A stretch of 39,138 bases of DNA from Streptomyces europaeiscabiei (GTDB lineage: Bacteria; Actinomycetota; Actinomycetes; Streptomycetales; Streptomycetaceae). A program made the translations under genes and the position numbers. Of this stretch, positions 7,412 through 16,300 are shown piece after piece. The notes beneath the pieces are model-generated. The model worked only from the letters and a program-made list of their open reading frames with translations. It was not told the DNA's origin and ran no database searches. The stretch lies in assembly GCF_001550375.1 (NCBI RefSeq), contig NZ_LRTR01000812.1, positions 1 to 39,138 on the forward strand, read 5' to 3'. Within the stretch, counting starts at the first letter, position 1. The number at the start of each line of letters is the position of its first letter.

Positions 7412-8704
7412 ATGCACCGCGCTCCAGCCGAGCCCCACCCCTCCCCCCGTAGGGGCACCGCACCCCGCACCCATGCCGCACGCGTCCCCGCCCCCACCCC
7501 CCTCACCGTCATCGGCGGCGGTTTCGCCGGGCTCACCGCGGCGATCACCGCCGCCGAGGCGGGCGCGAAGGTCACCGTGTACGAGGCGCACCACACGCTC
7601 GGCGGCCGGGCGCGGACCGCGGAGGGGCCGTACCGGACGAACGAGGGACCGCACGCGCTGTACAGCGGCGGCCCGCACTGGACGTGGCTCGGGCAACGCG
7701 ACCTGATCGGGCCGCTCGCGCCTCTCCCGCCCCTGGAGGCCGCCCGGCTGCGCCTGCACCACAAGGGCGCCCTGCGCCGGACCCCGCCGTTCGCGATGCT
7801 CAAGCTCCTGCGCCCACGCCGTACAGGCCAACAGGCGCCCGTCGACGTCGACTTCCTCACCTGGGCGACCGAACAGGCCGGCGAGGAGGCCGCGCGTGCC
7901 GCCGCCAACTACTCGGCGGTGGCACTGTTCCACCACGACCCGGGCTCCCTGTCCGCCGCCTTCGTGCAGGAACGGCTGCGCCGGGCCACGAAGTTGCCCC
8001 CGGAGGCGCACTACCCACGCGGTGGCTGGGCGAGCGTCATCGACCGCATGGCGGCCCGCGCCTGGAACCTCGGCGTCCGCATGGAGACCCTCAGCCGCGT
8101 CGACACCCTCGACGCCCTCACCGGCAACAGCGCCAAGGGCAGAGGCAAGGGCACCGGCCCGATCATCGTCGCCACCTCCCTCGCCGCCGCCCGCCGTCTG
8201 CTCAAGGACGACTCGCTGACCTGGCCGAGCGGCCGTACGGCACTCGTCGACCTCGCCGTACGCACCCGCCGGGGCGACGCGTTCGCGGTCTCCGACCTGG
8301 ACGCGCCCGGCTGGATCGAACGGTTCACCGCGCAGGACCGCACGCTGGCCCCGGCGGGCGAACAGTTGCTCCAGGGGCAGTTCCCGATCGGTCCGCACGA
8401 GTCACGGGCGGACGGCGTCGCCCGAGCGGAACGCCTGCTCGACCTGGGCTTCCCCGGCTGGCGGGACCGGGTCACCCGGCGGCGCGAGGCGACCGCGAAC
8501 GGCCGTACGGGCGCGGTCGACCCGCCCGGCACCAGCTGGCGCGACCGCCCGGCCGTGGACCGGGGAGACGGCGTGTACCTCGCGGGCGACCAGGTCGCGG
8601 CGCCGGGCGTGCTCTCGGAGGTGTCGTTCAACAGCGCCCTCGCGGCCGTCTCGCTGGCGCTGGGCAGAAGCTCGAAGAGCACCCTTGACCTCAAGCATGC
8701 TTGA
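7412..8704 (+). CDS. FAD-dependent oxidoreductase (amine oxidase/phytoene desaturase-like)
   Basis: This 430-residue flavoprotein has an N-terminal Rossmann motif TVIGGGFAGLTAAITAAEAG at about residues 32-51, ending in the acidic VYEA that binds the FAD ribose. The next element GGRARTAEGPYRTNEGPHAL matches the NAD(P)-binding amine oxidase/phytoene desaturase superfamily. The C-terminal FAD contact GDGVYLAGDQVAAPGVLSEV is present near residue 388. The substrate cannot be inferred. The ATG at 7412 follows GAGGGAG. A short direct repeat (GACACCGACCC, two copies and a variant at 7367-7397) lies in the leader. The final codons and the TGA lie inside the SoxR-box promoter of the next gene. Confidence 0.85.
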   Translation: MHRAPAEPHPSPRRGTAPRTHAARVPAPTPLTVIGGGFAGLTAAITAAEAGAKVTVYEAHHTLGGRARTAEGPYRTNEGPHALYSGGPHWTWLGQRDLIGPLAPLPPLEAARLRLHHKGALRRTPPFAMLKLLRPRRTGQQAPVDVDFLTWATEQAGEEAARAAANYSAVALFHHDPGSLSAAFVQERLRRATKLPPEAHYPRGGWASVIDRMAARAWNLGVRMETLSRVDTLDALTGNSAKGRGKGTGPIIVATSLAAARRLLKDDSLTWPSGRTALVDLAVRTRRGDAFAVSDLDAPGWIERFTAQDRTLAPAGEQLLQGQFPIGPHESRADGVARAERLLDLGFPGWRDRVTRRREATANGRTGAVDPPGTSWRDRPAVDRGDGVYLAGDQVAAPGVLSEVSFNSALAAVSLALGRSSKSTLDLKHA

Positions 8705-8715
8705 GGTCGGAGGCT
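8685..8715 (+). promoter_or_regulatory. SoxR box within a long-spacer promoter
   Basis: CCTCAAGCATGCTTGAGG at 8689-8706 is a perfect 18-bp palindrome, part of a 22-bp one at 8687-8708. It agrees with the SoxR operator (E. coli form CCTCAAGTTAACTTGAGG). A TTGACC -35 element (8685-8690) and a weak GAGGCT -10 (8710-8715) are separated by 19 bases, the elongated spacer that MerR-family activators such as SoxR act on. The box overlaps the 3' end of the upstream gene and lies 77 bases before the oxidoreductase start. The soxR gene itself is not in the window. Confidence 0.88.
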
Positions 8716-8782
8716 GGGGCTCGCCATGCGAAACGAGGCGTATACACGCCACGCGCACGCGAGACCGCCCAAGGGGGCCCAC

Positions 8783-9754
8783 ATGCACGCCATCCGTCTG
8801 CACGCCTTCGGTCCGGCCGAGAACCTCACGTACGAGGAGGTCGCGGACCCCGAGCCAGGTCCGGGCCAGGTCCGTATCGCCGTCGCCGCGGCGGGCGTAC
8901 ACCTGCTGGACACAGCCATCCGCGAGGGCCGCCCCGGGCCCGGACCGACACCGGAACTGCCCACGGTCCCCGGCCGCGAGATCGCCGGCGTCGTCGAGGC
9001 GCTCGGGGAGGGCACAGCGGAACTCTGGCTCGGCAGACGGGTCACCGCACACCTCGGCTTCGTGCCCGGCGGTTACGCCGAGTTGGCCGTCACGGAGGTC
9101 GAACGGCTGCACGAGATCCCGGAGAACCTCGACTTCGCCGAGGCCGTCGCGATGATCGGCACGGGCCGTACGGCGATGGGGATCCTGCTCTTCGCCGAAC
9201 CGGGCCCGGACGACGTGGTCGTGGTCCCGGCCGCGGCCGGCGGTCTCGGCACACTGCTCGTGCAGTACGCCAAGAACGCGGGCGCCACGGTGGTCGGCCT
9301 GGCCGGCGGCCCCGAGAAGACGGCCCGGGTGGCGGCGAACGGCGCCGACCTCGCCGTCGACTACACGGACCCGGCGTGGCCGGAGAAGGTCGCGGCGTAC
9401 CGGGGAAAGGCCACGATCGTCTTCGACGGGGTCGGCGGGACGGCGGCGCGGGAATCCGTCGCCCTCCTCGCCCCCGGCGGCAGGCATATCGTCTTCGGCT
9501 GGTCGGCGAGCGGGATCAAGGAGGGCGGACCGTACGTCGTCGAGGGCGTCTCGGAGTCGGTCCTGGGCGAGGAGATGCGGCGCCGGGCGGGCGGCCCCGA
9601 CCCCATCCGCACCCTCGAACTCCGCGCCCTCGCCGCAGCCGCCACCGGCCGCCTCACCCCGGCCGTCCACCGCTTCCCCCTCACCCAGGCAGCCGCCGCC
9701 CACCGAGCCCTGGAAAACCGCGGCACCACCGGAAAGGTGGTGCTGGAGCCATGA
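8783..9754 (+). CDS. Quinone oxidoreductase-like (MDR family), SoxR-controlled
   Basis: This 323-residue NADPH-dependent oxidoreductase belongs to the zinc-independent quinone oxidoreductase branch of the medium-chain dehydrogenases. The catalytic N-domain begins MHAIRLHAFGPAENLTYEEV. The Rossmann motif AAAGGLGTLLVQYAKNAGA is near residues 150-168, followed by FDGVGG. The zinc ligands of classic alcohol dehydrogenases are absent. The ATG at 8783 has AAGGGGG 7 bases upstream, so I rejected the longer frame from 8726. Its promoter carries a perfect SoxR box. In S. coelicolor the SoxR regulon is known to include an oxidoreductase gene, SCO4266, and this looks like its counterpart. Redox-cycling compounds such as actinorhodin-like quinones would be the expected inducers. 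Confidence 0.92.
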   Translation: MHAIRLHAFGPAENLTYEEVADPEPGPGQVRIAVAAAGVHLLDTAIREGRPGPGPTPELPTVPGREIAGVVEALGEGTAELWLGRRVTAHLGFVPGGYAELAVTEVERLHEIPENLDFAEAVAMIGTGRTAMGILLFAEPGPDDVVVVPAAAGGLGTLLVQYAKNAGATVVGLAGGPEKTARVAANGADLAVDYTDPAWPEKVAAYRGKATIVFDGVGGTAARESVALLAPGGRHIVFGWSASGIKEGGPYVVEGVSESVLGEEMRRRAGGPDPIRTLELRALAAAATGRLTPAVHRFPLTQAAAAHRALENRGTTGKVVLEP

Positions 9755-9923
9755 CATCCCATGCCCCCGGCCCGACCACGGGACCATCGCCGCCCCGGAC
9801 CAGCGAAGCGCGGTTCGCACGCAAGCGGGACACAGCACTCACGGATCTCCCCGGGGTCGTCGTGCCATCAGCACCGACTCGTGCCGTCAACGCCCGACTC
9901 GTGCCCTCAGCGCCGAGCTGCCC

Positions 9924-11336
9924 TCAGTGCCGCCCCGCCACCCGGTCCGCCCACCGCGCCAACCGCGACGACTCCCCCTTGTGCGAGGCGGCTTCACGCC
10001 GGTCGGCGGTGCGATACGTCGCGTACATCCCCTGCACCCCCGCCCAACGCAACGGCTCCGGCTCCCACTTGCGCACCCGGTGGTTCACCCACGGCAGCGA
10101 GGTCAGCTCCGTCGCCCCGGCCTGCCCCGAGTCCCGCTGGACGAGGTCGCGGAGGGTGCGGGCGGCGAGGTTGGCGGTGGCCACACCGGAGCCGACGTAA
10201 CCGCCCGCCCAGCCGAGCCCCGTCGACCGGTCCAGGGTGACCGTGGCACACCAGTCACGGGGGACCCCGAGCACACCCGACCAGGCATGGTCGACCTTCA
10301 CCCCCGTCAGCGAGGGGAAGAACTTCACCAGGATCTCGTACAGCGCCTCGATCGTCGCCGCCTGCGTACGCCCGTCGTTGTCCGTCCGCGACCCGAAGCG
10401 GTACGGCACCCCGCGCCCGCCGAGCGCGATCCGGTCGTCGGCGGTGCGCTGGGCGTACATGTACGCGTGCGCCATGTCACCGAGCGTCTCGCGGCCCTCC
10501 CAGCCGATCGTCGCCCACTGCGCGGGGGTCAGCGGCTCGGTGGCGATCATCGACGAGTTCATCGGCAGCCAGGTCCGCCGCTGCCCCTTGAGGTTCGCCG
10601 TGAAGCCCTCCGTGCAGCGCAGCGCATAGGGCGCCCGGACCGTGCCGTACGGCGTGACCGCGTGCCCCGGCCGGATCTCGGTCACCGGCGTCAGCTCATG
10701 CACGGTCACCCCCAGCCCCTCGACGACGGCCGCCAGCCCCGTCACCAGCTTCACCGGGTTCAGCCGCGCCCCGTGCGGCGTCCACGTCGACCCCACGGCA
10801 TCGGCGACCCGGATCCGCTCGGCCGTCTCCCGCGCGCCGTACAGCTCGCGGTCGTCCTCCCCGTACGCGAGTTCGTGTTCGTGAAAGGCCCTGAGCCGCG
10901 CCGACTGAGCGGGGGTGTACGCGACTTCGAGCACCCCGCCCCGATGGATGTCCGCCTCGACCCCCTCCGCCCCCGCCACGCGCACGACCTCGTCGACGGT
11001 CGCGTTCATGGCCCGCTGCAACCGCACGGCGGCCTCCCGCCCGTGCAGCCGCGCGTACCGGTCCCGTCCCGCGATCCCGTTGTAGAGCCACCCGCCATTG
11101 CGCCCCGAAGCCCCGTACCCGCAGAACTTCCGTTCCATGACGACGACCCGCAGAGAAGGGGCGGCCTTCTTCAGGTAGTAGGCCGTCCACAGCCCGGTGT
11201 ACCCACCCCCCACGATCACCACATCGGCGGACGCGTCCCCGGCCAGCGGCTCCCTGGGAACGGGAAGGCCGGCCTGCGCGTACCAGAAGGAGACCCCACC
11301 GTTGACGGTGCCGGCGATCGCGTCCGAGCTGCTCAT
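9924..11336 (-). CDS. DAO-type FAD-dependent oxidoreductase
   Basis: This 470-residue flavoenzyme belongs to the D-amino-acid oxidase/gamma-glutamylputrescine oxidase group, which oxidises amino groups of amines or amino acids. The FAD-binding motif VVIVGGGYTGLWTAYYLKK is at about residues 39-57. It is followed by ERKFCGYGASGRNGGWLYNG, where the GASGRNGG loop is typical of the PuuB-like branch. The C-terminal FAD contact GLGWAGGYVGSGVATANLAA is at about residue 375. The N-terminal SFWYAQAGLPVPREPLAGD also matches this branch. The start is ATG 11336; no strong ribosome site is visible. It is divergent from the kinase gene. The 170-base gap downstream holds only imperfect repeats of CGACTCGTGCC. 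Confidence 0.9.
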   Translation of the reverse strand: MSSSDAIAGTVNGGVSFWYAQAGLPVPREPLAGDASADVVIVGGGYTGLWTAYYLKKAAPSLRVVVMERKFCGYGASGRNGGWLYNGIAGRDRYARLHGREAAVRLQRAMNATVDEVVRVAGAEGVEADIHRGGVLEVAYTPAQSARLRAFHEHELAYGEDDRELYGARETAERIRVADAVGSTWTPHGARLNPVKLVTGLAAVVEGLGVTVHELTPVTEIRPGHAVTPYGTVRAPYALRCTEGFTANLKGQRRTWLPMNSSMIATEPLTPAQWATIGWEGRETLGDMAHAYMYAQRTADDRIALGGRGVPYRFGSRTDNDGRTQAATIEALYEILVKFFPSLTGVKVDHAWSGVLGVPRDWCATVTLDRSTGLGWAGGYVGSGVATANLAARTLRDLVQRDSGQAGATELTSLPWVNHRVRKWEPEPLRWAGVQGMYATYRTADRREAASHKGESSRLARWADRVAGRH

Positions 11337-11453
11337 GGCCGGACGCTATCCCTGCCGACGGGCCCTGTCTCCTACGGATTTCGTGGCGCACGTGCCGCCG
11401 CCGGGCCGGAAATCCGGAGAACTCCGGGAAGGCGCACGCGTAGTGTCGCCCAC

Positions 11454-12341
11454 ATGACCGATGCCATCTCGGTACCGGAGGAACTGGCCGCCACGCTGGA
11501 GATGTTCTTCGACGCGAAGGGCGTGACCTTCGCCGCCGCCCTTCCGGACCTGGCCACCACATTCCTGAACCGGTGGGGGCTGCGCCTCGACGGGCCGGCC
11601 ATGCACGGCATGTGCGCCCTGGTCCTGCCCGTGGTCCGCACGGCCGACGACACCCCGGCGGTCCTCAAGCTCCAGATCCTCGACGCCGAGAGCGAGGGCG
11701 AGCCGGTCGCGCTGCGCGTCTGGGACGGCGACGGGGCGGTACGGCTCCTCGCCCACGACGGCGAAACGGGCACCATGCTGCTCGAACGCCTCGACCCGGC
11801 CCGCATGCTGTCCCACGAGCCCGACACCCGCAAGGCCGTCCTGGTCATCGCCCGCCTCCTGGCCCACCTGACCACCGCAGCGGCCCCGCCGGCCATGCGG
11901 CGCCTGTCCGACATCGCGACGGACATGCTGGACCGCACCCCACCGGTCCTGGCCCGCATCCCGGACACGTCCGAGAGCCGCCTGATCGCGGACTGCGCGG
12001 CAGCGCTGCGCGAGGTCGTGTCCGAACCCGGCGACCGCCTCCTCCACTGGGACCTGCACTTCGACAACGTCCTGGGCGCCGACCGCGCCCCCTGGCTCGC
12101 CATCGACCCCAAGCCCCTCGCCGGCGACCCCGCCTTCGAACTCTGGCCGGCCCTGAACAACCGCTTCGACCCGAACGAGGTCCCCTGGCGCTTCGACGCG
12201 ATGACGGACGTCCTCGCCTTGGACCGCGACCGCGCCCGAGCCTGGACCCTCGCCCGCCTCCTCCAGAACGCCATCTGGGAGATCGAAGAAGGCCGCCCCC
12301 TCGACCCCGACGACCTGGAACTCGCCCGCCGCCTCCGCTGA
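11454..12341 (+). CDS. APH(6)/hydroxyurea-type phosphotransferase
   Basis: This 295-residue kinase-like protein belongs to the aminoglycoside/hydroxyurea resistance kinase family (streptomycin 6-kinase-like). The catalytic loop HWDLHFDNVLG (about residues 200-210) supplies the Asp base and metal-binding Asn. The following AIDPKPLAGDPAFELWPAL gives the metal-binding Asp and the PKPxxGDP signature of this family. The nucleotide-binding Lys is probably that of AVLKLQI near residue 66. Such enzymes phosphorylate streptomycin or related small molecules in producers, but chromosomal homologues are common and the substrate here is unknown. The ATG at 11454 was chosen over the long upstream frame, which is antisense to the DAO gene. 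It is the last ordinary chromosomal gene before the island. Confidence 0.88.
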   Translation: MTDAISVPEELAATLEMFFDAKGVTFAAALPDLATTFLNRWGLRLDGPAMHGMCALVLPVVRTADDTPAVLKLQILDAESEGEPVALRVWDGDGAVRLLAHDGETGTMLLERLDPARMLSHEPDTRKAVLVIARLLAHLTTAAAPPAMRRLSDIATDMLDRTPPVLARIPDTSESRLIADCAAALREVVSEPGDRLLHWDLHFDNVLGADRAPWLAIDPKPLAGDPAFELWPALNNRFDPNEVPWRFDAMTDVLALDRDRARAWTLARLLQNAIWEIEEGRPLDPDDLELARRLR

Positions 12342-12360
12342 TCCACCCCTCCAACAACAA

Positions 12361-12390
12361 GATCCCGGGCCACCATCGCGACCCGGGATC
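12361..12390. terminator. Hairpin outside the left island end
   Basis: GATCCCGGG at 12361-12369 pairs with CCCGGGATC at 12382-12390. It can end the kinase transcript. Because it lies immediately beyond the partial tRNA copy, it is probably also the original terminator of tRNA-Thr before the island inserted. Confidence 0.7.
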
Positions 12391-12393
12391 CGA

Positions 12394-12437
12394 GGAGCCC
12401 CCTGTCGGATTCGAACCGACGACCTACGCACTACAAG
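12394..12437 (-). other. Left attachment site: partial tRNA-Thr copy
   Basis: The sequence from GGAGCCCCCTG to CCTACGCA is the reverse complement of the tRNA-Thr 3' end, T-arm, variable loop and anticodon stem. It then matches TACAAG after one mismatch (C for T at 12431). The 5' half of the tRNA is absent, so this is a remnant and not a gene. Confidence 0.88.
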
Positions 12438-12554
12438 GGCTGGTGGGGTTGTGATGGCGGGTGTCACATGATCACACCAAATCCCGTTTTCCCTGACCAG
12501 CGGCTTGCAGGCAGCTCTGCGCCTGCCTCTGCATCCATATGCTGCCGCGCCGTC

Positions 12555-12583
12555 CGCTCACGCATTGCTCACGCATCGCAAGC
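12555..12583 (+). repeat. Putative integrase arm-site repeats, left
   Basis: Two copies of GCTCACGCA stand 10 bases apart (CGCTCACGCATTGCTCACGC). The same pair occurs at 34184-34209 near the other end in the same orientation. Their position about 118 bases inside the att core fits arm-type integrase binding sites. Confidence 0.6.
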
Positions 12584-12701
12584 TAGCCTCCTTGGCCACC
12601 CTGGAGGTGGTCGTTCAAGCCCGGCACGTACCCGATCCCATTGGCCCGGACAGGGCACCAACCATGCCCCAGCGCGAGGGGCGCCCTCTTCGCAATCGGC
12701 A

Positions 12702-12742
12702 ACGTCGGCCTTCCAAAGCAGAGCCAGTTGGAAGGCCGACGT
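12702..12742. terminator. 15-bp perfect inverted repeat downstream of the rhs1 operon
   Basis: ACGTCGGCCTTCCAA (12702-12716) pairs with TTGGAAGGCCGACGT (12728-12742) around an 11-base loop. It lies about 70 bases beyond the last minus-strand gene of the rhs1 operon, so a terminator is likely. No T-tract follows, as is usual in Streptomyces. Confidence 0.6.
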
Positions 12743-12812
12743 CACTCAGGGTCCGGTGCAGCCGCAGCGCCAGAGGTTGTGCCGACCCCCTTAAAGCATC
12801 AGGTGCGAGGGG

Positions 12813-13064
12813 TCAGGAATCAACACCCGAGTTCTCTCCTCCACGGGAGTCGATTTCTCGATGATGAAGTCGTGCAAGCGGTATCCCGAGCACCACGATG
12901 ACGGATCCCACGTAGATAAGCACACCACCCTGCGGGGACCCTTCATCGTAAGAAGAGATCGCCCACACAGCCCCGGAAATAATCACCCCGACGCCTATGA
13001 GAAAACAGGCGACCGAGAGCCTTCCCGGTCGAGTGGAGAGGATACCTCGCCATCCCGGAATCAA
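12813..13064 (-). CDS. Small two-helix membrane protein (candidate immunity protein 2)
   Basis: This 83-residue protein has two hydrophobic segments, about residues 16-36 (LSVACFLIGVGVIISGAVWA) and 47-64 (GVLIYVGSVIVVLGIPLA). A short polar loop (SSYDEGSPQG) separates them, and the tail is charged. It starts with TTG overlapping the TGA of the preceding gene (TTGA), so it is translationally coupled to it. Its layout and several positions (GR.SV, G.VW, GVL, LA..H.R) match the upstream 84-residue protein, so the two look like diverged duplicates. Position after a toxin-tipped Rhs gene suggests a membrane immunity role; that is inference. No known family was recognised. Confidence 0.72.
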   Translation of the reverse strand: MIPGWRGILSTRPGRLSVACFLIGVGVIISGAVWAISSYDEGSPQGGVLIYVGSVIVVLGIPLARLHHREIDSRGGENSGVDS

Positions 13065-13315
13065 CCGCTGCTCCTGTCCTCATCCGATATTCGGCGTTGC
13101 ATCATCCGGCGATGCTGAAATGCCAACAGCACTCCGAACAAAGCAGGAAACAGGGCGAGACGCAGAACACCGGTCGACAGGTCGAGTTGCTGCTCACTGT
13201 CGGTGAATAGCCCCCACAAGACGCCACCAGTGAAGAGCGCCAGAGCCAAGGACAGAAGCATCACGGATGCCCTGCCTGCCGTAGATGACATGAACCAACG
13301 CACTGAGGTCTCCAT
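13061..13315 (-). CDS. Small two-helix membrane protein (candidate immunity protein 1)
   Basis: This 84-residue protein begins METSVRWFMSSTAGRASV and has two membrane segments, about residues 17-37 (ASVMLLSLALALFTGGVLWG) and 48-66 (GVLRLALFPALFGVLLAF). The loop TDSEQQLDLST lies between them, and the C-terminus is Arg-rich and charged. The ATG at 13315 follows the rhs1 stop by a single base (TAGgATG), which implies translation by terminating ribosomes. I rejected the longer in-frame start at 13360 because it would overlap the toxin tip. The directly following, membrane-embedded position fits immunity against a tip that itself looks membrane-active. This is inference from layout only. Confidence 0.75.
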   Translation of the reverse strand: METSVRWFMSSTAGRASVMLLSLALALFTGGVLWGLFTDSEQQLDLSTGVLRLALFPALFGVLLAFQHRRMMQRRISDEDRSSG

Positions 13316-13316
13316 C

Positions 13317-16300
13317 CTACTGATGCCAGGCGTACGTGGGGCCCACGTGAGATCTGACAATCTTTGTTCCTCTGCGGGGGTAGTGCTTCAGGAGATACCC
13401 GAGGTACCACTGATAGAAGTCGGTCAGCGCGACAACGCCGCCCAGGATGAAGATGGCAGCCACCATTCCGACGCCCGGAACCGCTCCGGACACTGCCGAG
13501 GCAAGAGCACCCAGCTTCTTCCCGCCTTCGAGCATATCGATAAGCCACTCGGTCTTCTTCCGGCTCAGCTTGAGCGTGCAGGACGTCAATCCGCAGGAGA
13601 AGCCGGTCTTGTTGTACTTCTTGATCGGCTTCCGACCGTCAAGGTCATACCTGTTGATCGGGTCGAGCGGGTAGCTGTAGGCGTTCGCGTTGCCCCCGTA
13701 TACCGGGTCGACACTGAGGAATCGCCCAGTTGTGGAGTCGTACAACCGGACTCCCATGAGGGTCAGTCCGCTGAGGGTGTGAGTCGACCTCTGATAGGTA
13801 CCGAGTGAGCCGTACCGGGTCGCGGAGGTGCCGTCGAGCTTGTTGCCGTACTCGTCGTAGTGCTGGACCGTGCTCGCCACGGTGGTGTCGAGCGGTTGCT
13901 GGACCATGATGTCGCCGTGGATGTTGGCGAAGTGGAGGACTATGGAGCCACTGGCCCCTGTGGTGGCGGTCAGCCCACCCGTCATGTCCGTGATGTTGCG
14001 GCTGACCGTGTCGCCGGTCTTGCTCCACGTCGGACGGTCAGTTGCGTCACCATAGTGGCTGGTGGTGGTGCCACCAGTGCTCCACGTGCCATCGTTCGCC
14101 TGGGTCTGGGCGGTCTGGACAGCGAGGCGTCCAGCGGCGTCCAGGCTCCAGGAGTTACGGCTGGTGCCGACGGTCTCCGAGGCCACCAAGTCGTTGGTGT
14201 GGTAGCCCAGAGCCGATTCACCGTTGGAGGTGGTGCGGCCGAACGCGTCGTAGACGTAGCCGGAGTTCACCAAACGGTCGGCGCTGTCGTAGGTGTACGA
14301 CGTAGTGGCCGTGGTGGTGTCGTCGGTGCTGCTGTCGCAGTCGTCCAAGTTGGTCTTCAGCGCGGTGCGGTTGCTGCTGGCGTCGAGGGTGTAGGCGCGG
14401 GTGAGGCAGCCGCTCGTGGTGGTGTCGGCCGCCTGGGTGAGGCGGCCTGAATTGTCGTAGGTGTATTCGGACTGGGTAGTGGAGCCGTCTGTCTGCGTGT
14501 GGCCCGTCTGACGGCCGGTTATCGCATATCCGGCGTTGTCGGAAGCCACCGTAACGCCGTCCGAGGACGTGTATTCGCGGCCGGTCTCCTTGCCGGTCGG
14601 ATCGGTGGTGACGGTGAGTTTGTAGTCACCCGGCAGCGTTTCGGAGGTCAGCGCGCCGTCCGCGTCGTAGGAGGCGGTGAACGTGCCAGCGACCGAGTCG
14701 GTCAAGGTCTTGAGGTTGCCCGCTGTGCTGTAGGTGTAGGTCACCGTGGACGGGGCCGAGTCGGTGGTCTTGACCGGTCGGTTCAGGAGGTCGTAGGCCG
14801 TGGTGCTGGTGTTGCCCGCACCGTCGTCGTACGAGATCGGGCGACCGAGGGTGTCGTATCCGTAGGTGATCGTCTGGCTGTTTGAGGACTGCGTGGCGAC
14901 TTTGCCGTTGGCCGTGTTGTAGGTGACGGTGGTGGCCGGTGTGGCCGTACCGATGCCTCCTGTGATCGCCGTCTTGGTGACGCGGCCTGCGGCATCCACG
15001 GTGGTCGTGGTCGTGCGGGCCACGCTGCCGGCCGTTTCGGCCTTGGTGGCGATCTGTCCCCAGCGGTCGTAGGTGGAGACCGTGGTGACCTGGCTGGCGG
15101 GGTTGTTGCCACCGCCCGTGACCGTGGCCGCCGGTGTGGTCCGGCACAGCAGCCCGGCCCAGATCACCGAGGAGCAGGCGCCCGTGCTATCGGCGCTGTA
15201 GTACGTGTATTGGAGCGTGCCGGCGTCCGAGCCCGACGATCCCGCGGTGCGGGTGGTCGCCACGCGGCCGGAACCGTCGTACGCCGTGACCGTGGTGCTC
15301 TCCTCCCCACCGCTAGTGAACTTCTGCTGTCCGGTGGCCCAGTCGTAGGCGGCCGTCGATGTCTGCGTGTCCGCGTCGGTGGCGTATCCCGGTATTGCCG
15401 CTCCTGTCACCACCGAGGTCACGAGGCCGGAGACCGCGGCGGAGGTAGGTCGGTCCTCGTCGTACGAGTACGACGTGTGTTCACGGGCCGGGGTCGCTGT
15501 CCCGGCGGCTAGCGTGGTCTCGCTGGTGGAGCCCGTCAGCTGCTTCGTGAGGGTCACGTGGTGCAGCGGTCCGTACTCGTCGGTGAGGCGTTCGCCATCC
15601 GCCGAGTACTCCGAGACCGTGGACAACTGCTGAGCTCGTTCGGCTGTGGACAGGTCACTCAGGCCGAGCGTGGCCAGTTCGCCTGAAGCTCCGTTTGCTG
15701 TGCCGAGGGCGAGTTCACGGTTGGCGGCGGTCAGTTCGGCCACCGTGTTGCCGTATTCGTCGTACTCGGTGGTGGTGAGCGCGCCGCCGGGGCCCGCGGT
15801 GTTGGTCTCCTCGCCGTTGGCGCTGATGTAGGTAATGGTCGCCCGACCGTAATCGGACGCTGCCAGACCCGCACCGTTGCTGGACGACGGTACGGAGTCG
15901 GCGGGGAAGACCGCTGTGGCGTCGATGGGCGCCTCGTTCTGGGCCCAGGTGGCGACCGTGGCGGCGTCCATCTGCTGCGGGGCAGTGGGGCCGGAGAGCG
16001 GGACGTCGTAGACGACCGTGGTAGCCGCGGTGCCCGACGTGGCGCTCGCGGACCCCTCGGCGAGACCAGAGCGGGACGCCTTGAGCAGCATGCCCGCCCC
16101 CGCGGTGAGCGCGGAGCCGGCCTTGCCGTAGGTGAACGCCCAGGGCAGCTCACCCGGTGCGGCAAGCGTGGCGACGCGGCCGTCGGAATCGTAGGTGTAG
16201 GTGGTCTTCAGCGCAGGGCTGACCCGCGGGTCCCAGGCTTCACGCAGACGGCCGGAGCCGCTGTACCGGTAGGAAGCAATGGTCTCGACGGTCGCGGCGG

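Larger units (their letters stand above)
12438..12812. other. Left-end non-coding region of the island
   Basis: I see no convincing gene in these 375 bases. They hold the arm-type repeats (12555-12583) and a 15-bp inverted repeat (12702-12742). A near-palindrome around GTGTCACATGATCACAC lies at 12461-12477. Open frames here have no codon bias and no recognisable protein. Confidence 0.6.

Noticed and set aside
9927..12341. An 804-residue plus-strand frame that includes the kinase
   Set aside because: The first 509 codons are antisense to the DAO oxidoreductase and Arg/Pro-rich, as shadows of GC-rich genes are; only the part from 11454 is a kinase.
12394..12440. A second tRNA-Thr gene at the left end
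   Set aside because: Only the 3' half is present; the acceptor 5' strand and D-arm are missing, so it is an att remnant.
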